Part shown: positions 7,897 through 14,955 of the stretch, piece by piece
How positions within the stretch are numbered: position 1 is the stretch's first letter
Layout: each line of letters starts with the position of its first letter
Source of the DNA: an uncultured Gemella sp.
Lineage (GTDB): Bacteria > Bacillota > Bacilli > Staphylococcales > Gemellaceae
Direction of reading: 5' to 3'
Length of the DNA stretch: 20,756 bases
NCBI GenBank assembly: GCA_947254465.1
Contig: CAMYEU010000006.1
Span: 1-20,756 of the forward strand
Made by a program: the position numbers and the translations under genes
The notes under the pieces: generated by a model
The model's database searches: none
Seen by the model: the letters and a program-made list of their open reading frames with translations, nothing else
What the model was told of the DNA's origin: nothing

Positions 7897-9165
7897 ATGT
7901 CACAAATTTTAAATAAAGAAGATGGAAAAGTAGTTATCGCTTTTTCAGCAACAAAAGAAGAATTTGCGAAAGGATTAGACCAAGCATTCAAACGTGCAGT
8001 TAAACGTGTTAACGCACCTGGATTCAGAAAAGGTAAATTACCAAGAGCCGTATTCAACAAAATGTACGGAGAAGAAGCATTATTCCAAGATGCAGTAGAT
8101 TTCGTATTACCAGCAGCTTATACAAAAGCTATTGACGAATTAGAAGTTTCACCATTAGCTATGCCTGATATCGATGTTAAAGAAATCAGCAAAGAAGAAG
8201 GTGTTAAATTCGAAGCAGTTGTTACTGTTAAACCAAATGTTGAATTAGGTGAATACAAAAACCTTGGATTAGAAAAAGATTCAGTAGAAGTAACTGATGC
8301 TGATGTAGAAGAAAGATTAGATAGCTTATTAAGCCGTCAAGCTGAATGGCAAATCAAAGAAGGAGAATCTAAAAAAGGTGATATTGTAGTTATCGACTTT
8401 AAAGGATTCATTGGAGACGAAGCTTTTGAAGGTGGAGAAGCTAAAGGTTATGAATTAGAATTAGGTTCAGGTTCATTCATCCCTGGATTTGAAGAACAAT
8501 TAGAAGGAAAAGTTGCACCAGTTGACACAGAAGTTAACGTAACATTCCCAGAAAACTACCAAGTAGCTGACCTTGCAGGGAAAGCAGCTAGATTCGAAGT
8601 TACAGTTCACGATGTAAAAGAAAAAGTTTTACCAGAACTAACTGACGAATTCGTTAAAGAATTTTCTAAAGAAGCAGCTTCAACTGTAGCTGAATACAAA
8701 GAAAAATTAAAAGAAGAAATCAAATTAGAAAAAGAAAACTTAGCAGAAAAATCTTACTCTGATAAAGTAATTTCTACAGCTGTAGAAAACGCAAAAGTTT
8801 CTGTACCAGAAAAATTAGTAGAACAAGAAGTTAACTCTATGTTCGAACAATTTACTGGAAACTTATCTCGTCAAGGATTATCATTCGACTTATATGAGCA
8901 ATTCACTGGAAAAGGTGAAGCTGATCTTAAAGCTGAAATGAAATCAGATGCTGAAAATAAAATCAAAACTTCATTCGTACTAGGTGAAATCGCTGAAGTA
9001 GAAAAAGTTGAAGTAACAGATGCTGACATCGATGCTGAAGTTAAAGAACTTGCTACTATGTACAATATGACTGAAGAAGGAATCAAACAACGTATTAGTG
9101 TTGAAGACTTACGCGGTGAGTTAGTAATCCAAAAAACTGTTGATTTCTTAAAAGCTAACAACTAA
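7897..9165 (+). CDS. tig: trigger factor, ribosome-associated chaperone
   Basis: 422 residues. It binds at the ribosome exit tunnel and shields nascent chains; it also has peptidyl-prolyl isomerase activity. The ribosome-docking motif GFRKGKLP is at residues 42-49. The FKBP-type isomerase domain spans about 150-245 (KGDIVVIDFKGFIGDEAF, then LGSGSFIPGFEEQLEG). The rest is the helical, Lys/Glu-rich C-terminal arm domain. Codon choice is more restricted than in neighbouring genes (many GAA, AAA, GTT, GCA), fitting high expression along with the strong promoter and GGAGG site. In many Bacilli tig precedes clpX; here a terminator and an unrelated accessory gene follow, which marks a break in the usual order. 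Confidence 0.97.
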   Translation: MSQILNKEDGKVVIAFSATKEEFAKGLDQAFKRAVKRVNAPGFRKGKLPRAVFNKMYGEEALFQDAVDFVLPAAYTKAIDELEVSPLAMPDIDVKEISKEEGVKFEAVVTVKPNVELGEYKNLGLEKDSVEVTDADVEERLDSLLSRQAEWQIKEGESKKGDIVVIDFKGFIGDEAFEGGEAKGYELELGSGSFIPGFEEQLEGKVAPVDTEVNVTFPENYQVADLAGKAARFEVTVHDVKEKVLPELTDEFVKEFSKEAASTVAEYKEKLKEEIKLEKENLAEKSYSDKVISTAVENAKVSVPEKLVEQEVNSMFEQFTGNLSRQGLSFDLYEQFTGKGEADLKAEMKSDAENKIKTSFVLGEIAEVEKVEVTDADIDAEVKELATMYNMTEEGIKQRISVEDLRGELVIQKTVDFLKANN

Positions 9166-9183
9166 TTTTAGCAAATCATCCTT

Positions 9184-9221
9184 AAGCATATAGAGTGTCT
9201 AACATTCTATATGCTTTTTTT
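9184..9221 (+). terminator. terminator of tig
   Basis: Arms AAGCATATAGA (9184-9194) and TCTATATGCTT (9206-9216), an 11-bp stem with an 11-nt loop and seven T. Confidence 0.9.
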
Positions 9222-9253
9222 AAGAAGATGATTATAGGAAAGGAGTTGAGAAT

Positions 9254-10150
9254 ATGACAAGAGGAAAAAATATTAATATGTTTCTGATGGAAGGTGATGT
9301 AACAAGTTCTATTAAATGTACACTATCTAATTGGACAGGGGTTATTTACAAAATTCCAAGGACAAAACTAAATTCAGAATTGATTAAACAGAGACAACAT
9401 TTAAAGTATAGTGGAATATATTTTTTGATAGGTAAAAGCGATAAGGAAGATAAGAATCTAGTTTACGTAGGTCAAGCTGGAAATAGAAAAAATGGAGAGG
9501 CTTTATTACTAAGATTATTAGAGCATACCAAAGATGAAAAAATGGATTTCTTTAATGAAGTGATAGTTTTAACAACTGATACTAATATCTTTGGACCTAC
9601 AGAATTAAATTATCTTGAAAATAAATTTGCAGAAAAAATTAAATTCTCAAAAAGATATATATTGAAAAATCAAAATGAACCGAATATAGGAAATGTTACA
9701 GAGGAAAAAGAATCTGAGTTAATTGAAATTCTTTCTAATAGTGAAATGATAATAGGTACATTAGGACACAAATTATTCATCCCAACTTTAGAAAAAGATA
9801 CAGTTGATGATGTGGTTATAGCTGATGAAGAACTATTATTTTTAAGTAGAAAAATCAGAAAGAGTAATCTTCAAATTGAAGCAAAATGTAAAAGAACGAA
9901 TGAGGGATTTGTAGTTTTAAAAGGAAGTATGATTTCTTTAGAAGATTTAAAAACTATGCCTAGATTAATTAAAGAATTACGCGTTCAATTAATCGACTCT
10001 GGGATAATAAAAGATGGAATTCTAAAAGAAAATCAATTATTTACAAGTGCATCTTATGCTGCAGCATTTGTATTGGGGACTAATGCTAATGGATTAACAC
10101 ATTGGAAAACAAAAGATGGACAGATTTTAAAGGAATTAGAAGGAAATTAA
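9254..10150 (+). CDS. GIY-YIG nuclease-like protein with DUF4357 domain
   Basis: 298 residues in two parts. Residues about 50-135 form a GIY-YIG nuclease fold: GIY at 54-56, YVG at 71-73, then R87 and H91 in LLLRLLEH, and E122 in LNYLENKF, the expected catalytic Arg and Glu positions. The C-terminal part, about 195-298, looks like DUF4357: a Cys/Arg-containing start, FVVLKGS, a middle helix, and the ending FTSASYAAAFVLG, then LTHWKT. DUF4357 is often attached to restriction or other nucleases, so a role in DNA processing or defence is plausible but unproven. AGGAG upstream supports the start. The AlkC/AlkD-like gene follows 16 nt later in the same unit. Confidence 0.85.
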   Translation: MTRGKNINMFLMEGDVTSSIKCTLSNWTGVIYKIPRTKLNSELIKQRQHLKYSGIYFLIGKSDKEDKNLVYVGQAGNRKNGEALLLRLLEHTKDEKMDFFNEVIVLTTDTNIFGPTELNYLENKFAEKIKFSKRYILKNQNEPNIGNVTEEKESELIEILSNSEMIIGTLGHKLFIPTLEKDTVDDVVIADEELLFLSRKIRKSNLQIEAKCKRTNEGFVVLKGSMISLEDLKTMPRLIKELRVQLIDSGIIKDGILKENQLFTSASYAAAFVLGTNANGLTHWKTKDGQILKELEGN

Positions 10151-10166
10151 AGAGGTATGTCTAAGT

Positions 10167-10787
10167 ATGAACGAATTTATTAAAAGCCTAGAACAAGAAT
10201 TTTCTCTAATAAAGAGCGGATTTAAGGAAGAAGAGAAGAGAGCCTTGGCTGATTATAAAAATAACGATAGAGCTTCCATTAAGAAGTTGGCTTTCTTATC
10301 ATACGAATCAAAAGTATACCAAGTTAGAATGTACGGTGTGTTTCTTTTCGGATATTTATCAGATGATAGCGAAATTCTAACTTTTATGAGGGATGAAGTA
10401 TCTAAAGATGATAATTGGAGAGTACAAGAGGTACTTGCGAAAGCATTTGATGAATACTGTAAAAGTAAAGGTTATGAAAATTCAATCTCTGTAATTGATG
10501 AGTGGCTAAGGTCTAATAATCCGAATACAAGAAGGGCTGTCACAGAAGGATTAAGGATATGGACTAGTAGACCATATTTCAAAGAAAATCCGCAAGAAGC
10601 AATAAAAAGAATAGCAGCATTAAAAGAAGATGCTAGTGAATATGTAAGAAAATCAGTAGGAAATGCACTAAGGGATATTAGTAGAAAATTCCCAGAGTTG
10701 ATAAAAGAAGAATTAAAAACTTGGAAATTAGAAACTAAGGAAATCAAACAAGTATACAAACTAGCAAGTAGGTTTGTTGTGGAGTAA
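10167..10787 (+). CDS. HEAT-repeat DNA alkylation repair-like protein (AlkC/AlkD type)
   Basis: 206 residues of paired helices. Members excise N3- or N7-alkylated bases from DNA. Visible signatures: DDNWRVQEVLAKAFDEY (81-97), NPNTRRAVTEGLRIW (118-132), and VRKSVGNALRDISRKFPE (160-177). In Bacillus AlkD the last motif carries a Trp (GWALRE) that helps hold the lesion; here it is Asn166, as in AlkC-like VANxLND motifs. W84 could correspond to the other AlkD aromatic residue. The catalytic Asp is not clearly placed (E88 is in the right region), so activity should not be assumed. The ATG at 10167 has AGAGG 11 nt upstream; the earlier ATG at 10157 reads into a stop. Confidence 0.8.
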   Translation: MNEFIKSLEQEFSLIKSGFKEEEKRALADYKNNDRASIKKLAFLSYESKVYQVRMYGVFLFGYLSDDSEILTFMRDEVSKDDNWRVQEVLAKAFDEYCKSKGYENSISVIDEWLRSNNPNTRRAVTEGLRIWTSRPYFKENPQEAIKRIAALKEDASEYVRKSVGNALRDISRKFPELIKEELKTWKLETKEIKQVYKLASRFVVE

Positions 10788-10808
10788 GTATTTTTGAAAT
10801 AAGGTTTA

Positions 10809-10837
10809 TTGTATTTAATAAGTTTTTGAAGTATAAT
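10809..10837 (+). promoter_or_regulatory. promoter of the C-rich hairpin RNA
   Basis: TTGTAT (10809-10814), 17 bp, TATAAT (10832-10837), giving a start near 10844, four bases before the hairpin. Confidence 0.55.
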
Positions 10838-10843
10838 GGAACT

Positions 10844-10909
10844 AATGAGAGATGTCTATCCTCCTCCCCCGTTTTTATTTTTTTGGAGAGGGGTCGACAT
10901 CTCTTTTTT
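10844..10909 (+). ncRNA. candidate short C-rich hairpin RNA / terminator
   Basis: The outer stem AGAGATGTC (10848-10856) pairs perfectly with GACATCTCT (10896-10904), followed by six T. Inside, TCCTCCTCCCCC (10859-10870) can pair partly with GGAGAGG (10885-10891), leaving CCC and a U-rich 17-nt loop. As DNA it is at least the terminator of the nuclease/alkylation gene pair. Its own promoter and the anti-Shine-Dalgarno pyrimidine run suggest a short regulatory RNA like the C-rich loop RNAs of staphylococci and streptococci. Confidence 0.5.
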
Positions 10910-10922
10910 ATTTTACGCATAT

Positions 10923-10947
10923 ACACCCCTATGTGTCTTTTTTTATG
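10923..10947 (+). terminator. weak second terminator
   Basis: A short imperfect stem around ACACCCCTATGTGT followed by TCTTTTTTT. It may back up the hairpin before it. Confidence 0.4.
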
Positions 10948-10961
10948 TACATGATATATGC

Positions 10962-10967
10962 TATAAT
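10962..10967 (+). promoter_or_regulatory. -10 box before the HEPN/PD-(D/E)XK gene
   Basis: TATAAT at 10962-10967 with no good -35 (a T-rich run 17 bp upstream). It is the only promoter-like element just ahead of this gene, after two terminators. Confidence 0.45.
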
Positions 10968-11017
10968 AAAATTGATACAAACTGATTTCAAATTATTACT
11001 AACTTGAGGAGAAGGAT

Positions 11018-11908
11018 ATGTTTAAAAGATGTTGTGGAAATAGAAAAGAGATAGATTATAAAATAGAACACAGTCCTAGACCGATAAAACTTTCAGACGA
11101 TATGGATAAGGTAATAAAAAATTTACTTTGGTATACTCCTAATATTGATTCTTACCAATCGATTAAAAATGAATTAATTTCTGATAAGATATATGATGAA
11201 TTTTCATTTACTTATGTTATGGATCAAATGGAAATGGATGAAAGTCATGATGTGAAATGGATAGGTTCGAAGGATGTAATAAGTAATGATGATTGGAAAT
11301 TTTTTGAGGGGAATATTTGTCCTAATTGTCAAAAAATAATAGTTGCGAAGTATACTACTTTTTCAAAAATTAATGCTTTGCTAACAGCTATTAGAAACTG
11401 TATAGCTCATGGTCATTTCGCGATAGTGGAAGATTATATTATTGGATTTAATAAGAAATTTTTAACAAAAGATCCTGAGGGATTAAAGAAATCTGTTATT
11501 AAGATTAAACCTAAACCATTACTTGCAGCTTTAGAGAAGTTGACTTCACCAATAGGTAAAGAACTATTACTAGCATATGCTTTTAAAAATGTTGGTTATA
11601 AAGTTACCGAACCCAAAAATAGAAGTGCAGACTTTGATTTATGTCTTGAAAAGGATGGTAAGAAATATGTTATTGAGATAAAATCTTATAGAGGAAATAC
11701 TTATCTCCATCCTGAACATGTTGAAATCTTCCTTAAGAGGGCAGAAAAAGCTTTACCTGGAGTTAAGAGAATATTACTCGTTGATACATCAAGGGTGACT
11801 AAGTCAGTAAGACAATTGGAATCCCAAATTAAAGATTTTAGAATTGTTGACATTAATGATGTAAAACTGTTACTAGGTGAAGAATCTGTAGATATATTGG
11901 CAAGATAA
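11018..11908 (+). CDS. HEPN-like / PD-(D/E)XK nuclease fusion protein
   Basis: 296 residues that I cannot name. The N-terminal half (about 22-150) is helical and holds RNCIAHGH, with R126 and H131 in the Rx4H arrangement that marks HEPN ribonucleases. A CPNC knuckle (C101, C104) just before it may bind zinc with C5/C6. The C-terminal half (about 175-290) reads as a restriction-endonuclease-like fold: helix GKELLLAYAF then NVGYKV, D205 and D207, a beta hairpin, and VIEIK with E220 and K222. Together these give E182 ... D207 ... E220-x-K222, as in Mrr-like domains. An RNase motif joined to a DNase motif in one polypeptide suggests a defence or toxin-like effector; this is inference. GAGGAGAAGGA precedes the ATG. 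No antitoxin-like partner gene is adjacent. Confidence 0.7.
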   Translation: MFKRCCGNRKEIDYKIEHSPRPIKLSDDMDKVIKNLLWYTPNIDSYQSIKNELISDKIYDEFSFTYVMDQMEMDESHDVKWIGSKDVISNDDWKFFEGNICPNCQKIIVAKYTTFSKINALLTAIRNCIAHGHFAIVEDYIIGFNKKFLTKDPEGLKKSVIKIKPKPLLAALEKLTSPIGKELLLAYAFKNVGYKVTEPKNRSADFDLCLEKDGKKYVIEIKSYRGNTYLHPEHVEIFLKRAEKALPGVKRILLVDTSRVTKSVRQLESQIKDFRIVDINDVKLLLGEESVDILAR

Positions 11909-11917
11909 TTAATAATA

Positions 11918-11952
11918 AGAGCGATTCAAAAATAATAACTTTGAATCGCTCT
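11918..11952. terminator. bidirectional terminator
   Basis: A perfect 13-bp stem, AGAGCGATTCAAA (11918-11930) with TTTGAATCGCTCT (11940-11952), lies between two convergent genes and can serve both. Confidence 0.8.
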
Positions 11953-11955
11953 ATA

Positions 11956-12279
11956 TTATTTCATTCTTTCACTTATGCTACTTACCTTTTCTAGAATTTC
12001 ATCTAGACTGAAGTAGCCACTTTTTTGAATAGATAGTCTTCCTTCGATATATACTTCTACAGTAGGTGAAGAAAGAATACCACGCTGTGCAGCAATTTCC
12101 ATATTTTCTTCTAGTGAAATATAGTATGCTGGAATATCTTTGTGATCTTCTTGCCACGTAGTAATTCTGTTTTTTATTGAGTGACATGGCATACATGTGG
12201 CACTTCCGTATTGAATAATCGCTATGTCATTGTCACTAATAATTTTATTTAAGTCGTCGTTTTTTGTGAAGTCAATCAT
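11956..12279 (-). CDS. thioredoxin-family protein
   Basis: 107 residues, the size of a single thioredoxin fold. The active site is CMPC (C29, C32) rather than the CGPC of housekeeping thioredoxin, and the preceding residues are GSAT instead of WAxW. The cis-proline is P72 in LSSPTVEVY. There is no signal peptide, so it acts in the cytoplasm as a thiol-disulfide oxidoreductase of unknown partner. GGAAG lies 7 nt before the ATG. It is convergent with the HEPN gene and divergent from the lysine operon. Confidence 0.88.
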   Translation of the reverse strand: MIDFTKNDDLNKIISDNDIAIIQYGSATCMPCHSIKNRITTWQEDHKDIPAYYISLEENMEIAAQRGILSSPTVEVYIEGRLSIQKSGYFSLDEILEKVSSISERMK

Positions 12280-12347
12280 ATTTTATCTTCCTTTTGTTAT
12301 TTTAGTAAGAAGCAGTGAAGTTTGCCGTCTTCTTTTAATATGTGTAT

Positions 12348-12376
12348 ATTATAGTTGTTTTAAAAGTTAATTACAA
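12348..12376 (-). promoter_or_regulatory. promoter of the thioredoxin-like gene
   Basis: Read on the minus strand: TTGTAA (12376-12371), 17 bp, TATAAT (12353-12348). The leader would be about 60 nt. Confidence 0.65.
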
Positions 12377-12440
12377 CTATTATTAATTGTGTATATACAT
12401 GGTGCAAAAATAGAATATTATAAAAATTTTCTGAAAACTA

Positions 12441-12469
12441 TTGACAATAATTTTAAAACGTGATATCAT
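12441..12469 (+). promoter_or_regulatory. promoter of the lysine operon
   Basis: TTGACA (12441-12446), 17 bp, TATCAT (12464-12469). Start near 12476, just ahead of the riboswitch. Confidence 0.8.
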
Positions 12470-12493
12470 TTTTATAACGTAAATAGATAAGTA

Positions 12494-12627
12494 TTATAAA
12501 AAGAGGCCGCGATGACTAATTTAAAAGGTAGCATCGCCGAAGTGATTAAATTCACTGGGGTTATGTCGAATAGGCATAACACTGTCATTAGAAAATGCCC
12601 ATTTTCTTCATGGTGAGCTTTTTATAA
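12494..12627 (+). promoter_or_regulatory. lysine riboswitch (L-box), compact form
   Basis: Closing stem P1: TTATAAAAAG (12494-12503) with CTTTTTATAA (12618-12627). Core motifs match the lysine aptamer: GAGGC-CGCG after P1, GCCGAAG (12536-12542), CTGGGG after P3, ACTGTC before P5, and GGTGAGC before the closing strand. P2 is GCGATG/CATCGC (12509-12514, 12532-12537), P3 AGTGA/TCACT (12541-12545, 12552-12556), P4 GTTATG/CATAAC (12560-12565, 12575-12580) and P5 GAAAAT/ATTTTC (12591-12606). P2 and P3 are far shorter than in Bacillus, so the usual P2-P3 loop contact seems absent. Position ahead of lysA fits lysine repression. Confidence 0.82.
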
Positions 12628-12660
12628 TAAGGGCAAGAGGAATAGGATAGAATTATAAGC

Positions 12661-12699
12661 TAGACTACAAGGACCTTTTGTTCTTGTAGTCTATTTTTT
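12661..12699 (+). terminator. riboswitch-controlled terminator
   Basis: Arms TAGACTACAAG (12661-12671) and CTTGTAGTCTA (12683-12693), then six T, 25 bp before lysA. An alternative pairing of TTATAAGCT (just before and into the stem) with AGCTT...ATAA of P1 could act as antiterminator. Confidence 0.88.
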
Positions 12700-12723
12700 A
12701 TAACTTATTTGAAGGAGAAAGTA

Positions 12724-14016
12724 ATGAGATTATTTGATGGTATGACGGTAGAAAATGGTGAACTGAATATTTCAGGAGTTGGAGTAAGTGAGTTAAAAGC
12801 TCAATATGGTACACCACTTTATGTTTATGATGAGAATATGTTAGTGAACCAATGTAGAACTTTTATTAATAATTTTAGAAGTTCGAAGTTCAATACAGAA
12901 GTTCTTTATGCATCGAAAGCTTTTAGTTGCTTAGAGGTATTAAGAATCGCGAGTAGAGAGGGCTTAGGTGTTGATGTGGTTTCACTTGGTGAGATTCATA
13001 CAGCATACAAAGCTGGATATGATATGAAACGAGCTTATTTCCATGGAAATAATAAAACTCGTGAAGAATTACAATATGCTCTTGAAGTTGGAGTAGGAAC
13101 TATCGTTATAGATAATGACTATGAATATGAAATGATTAATGAAATCGTAAGAGAGAGTGGAAATACTGTAGATGTACTGTTAAGAATTAATACTGGTATC
13201 GATGCTCATACTCACGAATATATAAAAACTGCAAAAGACGATTCAAAATTTGGTTACTCAGTATACGATGAAACAATTTATGATTTAATCGTAGATATTA
13301 ATAACCAAAGTAATCTTAATTTTGTAGGATTCCACTCACATATCGGATCACAAATTTTCGAGAAAACTTCATTTTTTGAAGCTGTAAAAGTAGTAATGGA
13401 ATTTACGAAAAAAGTTCAAGAAAGATTAGGTTTAACTATAAGTGTTCTTAACCTAGGAGGAGGATTTGGAGTTTATTATACTGAAGAAGATAGACCTTTT
13501 GAACTTGCTGAATTTTTAAGAGAGTATATCGAAGTAGTTGAACGTGAGAGTGACAATTTCGGATTAGATTTAACTAAGGTAGTTATTGAACCCGGTAGAA
13601 GTCTAACATGTAATTCTGGTAGTACATTATACAGTGTTGGTGGAGTTAAGAAGACTTTTGCAGGTCGTGAATATGTGTTCGTTGATGGAGGTATGGCAGA
13701 TAATCCTCGTTATGCACTATATAAAGCGAAATATGAAGCGATGTTAGCCAACAAGATGAATGAAGAAGCAGATACAACTTATACGGTTGCTGGTAAGTGT
13801 TGTGAATCTGGAGATATGTTAGTAATGGATGCGAATTTGCCTAAAGCTGAACAAGGTGATTTATTATTAGTATCATCGACAGGAGCGTATAACTACAGTA
13901 TGAGTAGTAACTATAATAGATTACCAAAATTACCGGTTGTGTTTGTAAAAGATGGAACTAGTCGCCTAGTAGTAAAAGGTGAGACTTTAGAAGATTTAAT
14001 TAGACAAGATATTTAA
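12724..14016 (+). CDS. lysA: diaminopimelate decarboxylase
   Basis: PLP enzyme that converts meso-diaminopimelate to L-lysine, the last step of the pathway. 430 residues. The PLP lysine is K65 in VLYASKAF. Other fold-type III signatures are the HGNNKT motif, FVGFHSHIGSQIF, the phosphate loop LNLGGGFGVYY, EPGRSL, the active-site CCESGD contributed across the dimer, and GAYNYSMSSNYN near the end. Start 12724 follows AAGGAG; the TTG at 12709 overlaps that site and is rejected. It is the first gene after the lysine riboswitch, so the product controls its own synthesis. dapA follows 46 nt downstream. Confidence 0.96.
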   Translation: MRLFDGMTVENGELNISGVGVSELKAQYGTPLYVYDENMLVNQCRTFINNFRSSKFNTEVLYASKAFSCLEVLRIASREGLGVDVVSLGEIHTAYKAGYDMKRAYFHGNNKTREELQYALEVGVGTIVIDNDYEYEMINEIVRESGNTVDVLLRINTGIDAHTHEYIKTAKDDSKFGYSVYDETIYDLIVDINNQSNLNFVGFHSHIGSQIFEKTSFFEAVKVVMEFTKKVQERLGLTISVLNLGGGFGVYYTEEDRPFELAEFLREYIEVVERESDNFGLDLTKVVIEPGRSLTCNSGSTLYSVGGVKKTFAGREYVFVDGGMADNPRYALYKAKYEAMLANKMNEEADTTYTVAGKCCESGDMLVMDANLPKAEQGDLLLVSSTGAYNYSMSSNYNRLPKLPVVFVKDGTSRLVVKGETLEDLIRQDI

Positions 14017-14062
14017 TTTTAATACGAAAACAATAAAAGATAGAAACAAGGAGAACAAGATT

Positions 14063-14953
14063 ATGACAATTTATACAGGAAGCGGAGTAGCAATAGTAAC
14101 ACCATTTTTCGAGGATGGAAGTGTAGATTATGAGACTTTTGGAGAATTAATTGAATTCCAAATTAGTGAAGGTACAGATGCGATTATTGTAGCAGGAACT
14201 ACTGGTGAGAGTTCGACAATGCCTGATGATGAGCAAGTAGCGGTTATTAAATTCGCGATTGACAGAGTAGCAGGACGTGTACCGGTCATCGCAGGTAGTG
14301 GGGTTAACGATACAGCTCACTCAATTAGATTAAGCCAAGAGATTGAAAAATTAGGACCAGACGCGTTATTAGTAGTAACACCTTATTACATCAAAACTAG
14401 CCAACAAGGTTTAATCGAACACTTCGAAGCAATTGCTAATAGTGTTGATTTACCAATCGTACTATATAACGTACCAGGAAGAACTGGACAAGTTATGGCG
14501 TCAGAGACTATTTTACATTTATCTCAACACAAAAATATTGTAGCTTACAAAGATGCTGTGGGAGATATCGCTCATACTTTAGCTGTTAGAAATTTAGTAG
14601 GTGATAAAATTGATATTTACTCAGGTAATGATGACATCAACGTACCGATTATTTTAGCAGGTGGTAAAGGGACAATCTCTGTTTTAGCTAATATTTATCC
14701 AAAAGCAACTCACTTAATGTGTAAATATGCTTTAGAAAGACAAGTGGACAAAGCATTTGAGTTACAACTTAAATACTTAGACTTTATCCACATGTTATTT
14801 GCTGAACCAAACCCAATGCCAGTTAAAAAATGTGTAGAATTAATCGGAAAATCAGCATGTCACTACCGTCTACCAATGACACATGTTGCTCCAACATTAG
14901 CGACAAGATTAGAACAAGAGATTGCAAGACTTAATTCATTACAAGGAGAGTAA
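14063..14953 (+). CDS. dapA: 4-hydroxy-tetrahydrodipicolinate synthase
   Basis: Condenses pyruvate with aspartate semialdehyde, the first step committed to lysine. 296 residues, normal length. The Schiff-base lysine is K163 in VAYKDAVGD. Other motifs: GTTGESSTM (phosphate/carboxylate binding, with the conserved Thr pair), YNVPGRTG with the catalytic Tyr, and YSGNDD. It is cytoplasmic and normally tetrameric. AAGGAG precedes the ATG. It is co-transcribed with lysA and dapB. Confidence 0.97.
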   Translation: MTIYTGSGVAIVTPFFEDGSVDYETFGELIEFQISEGTDAIIVAGTTGESSTMPDDEQVAVIKFAIDRVAGRVPVIAGSGVNDTAHSIRLSQEIEKLGPDALLVVTPYYIKTSQQGLIEHFEAIANSVDLPIVLYNVPGRTGQVMASETILHLSQHKNIVAYKDAVGDIAHTLAVRNLVGDKIDIYSGNDDINVPIILAGGKGTISVLANIYPKATHLMCKYALERQVDKAFELQLKYLDFIHMLFAEPNPMPVKKCVELIGKSACHYRLPMTHVAPTLATRLEQEIARLNSLQGE

Positions 14954-14955
14954 AA

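Noticed and set aside
8871..9161. 96-residue minus-strand frame inside tig
   Set aside because: Ser/Thr-rich antisense shadow of a highly expressed gene.
10744..10980. 78-residue minus-strand frame
   Set aside because: It crosses two terminators and the end of the alkylation gene, and has no domain-like pattern.
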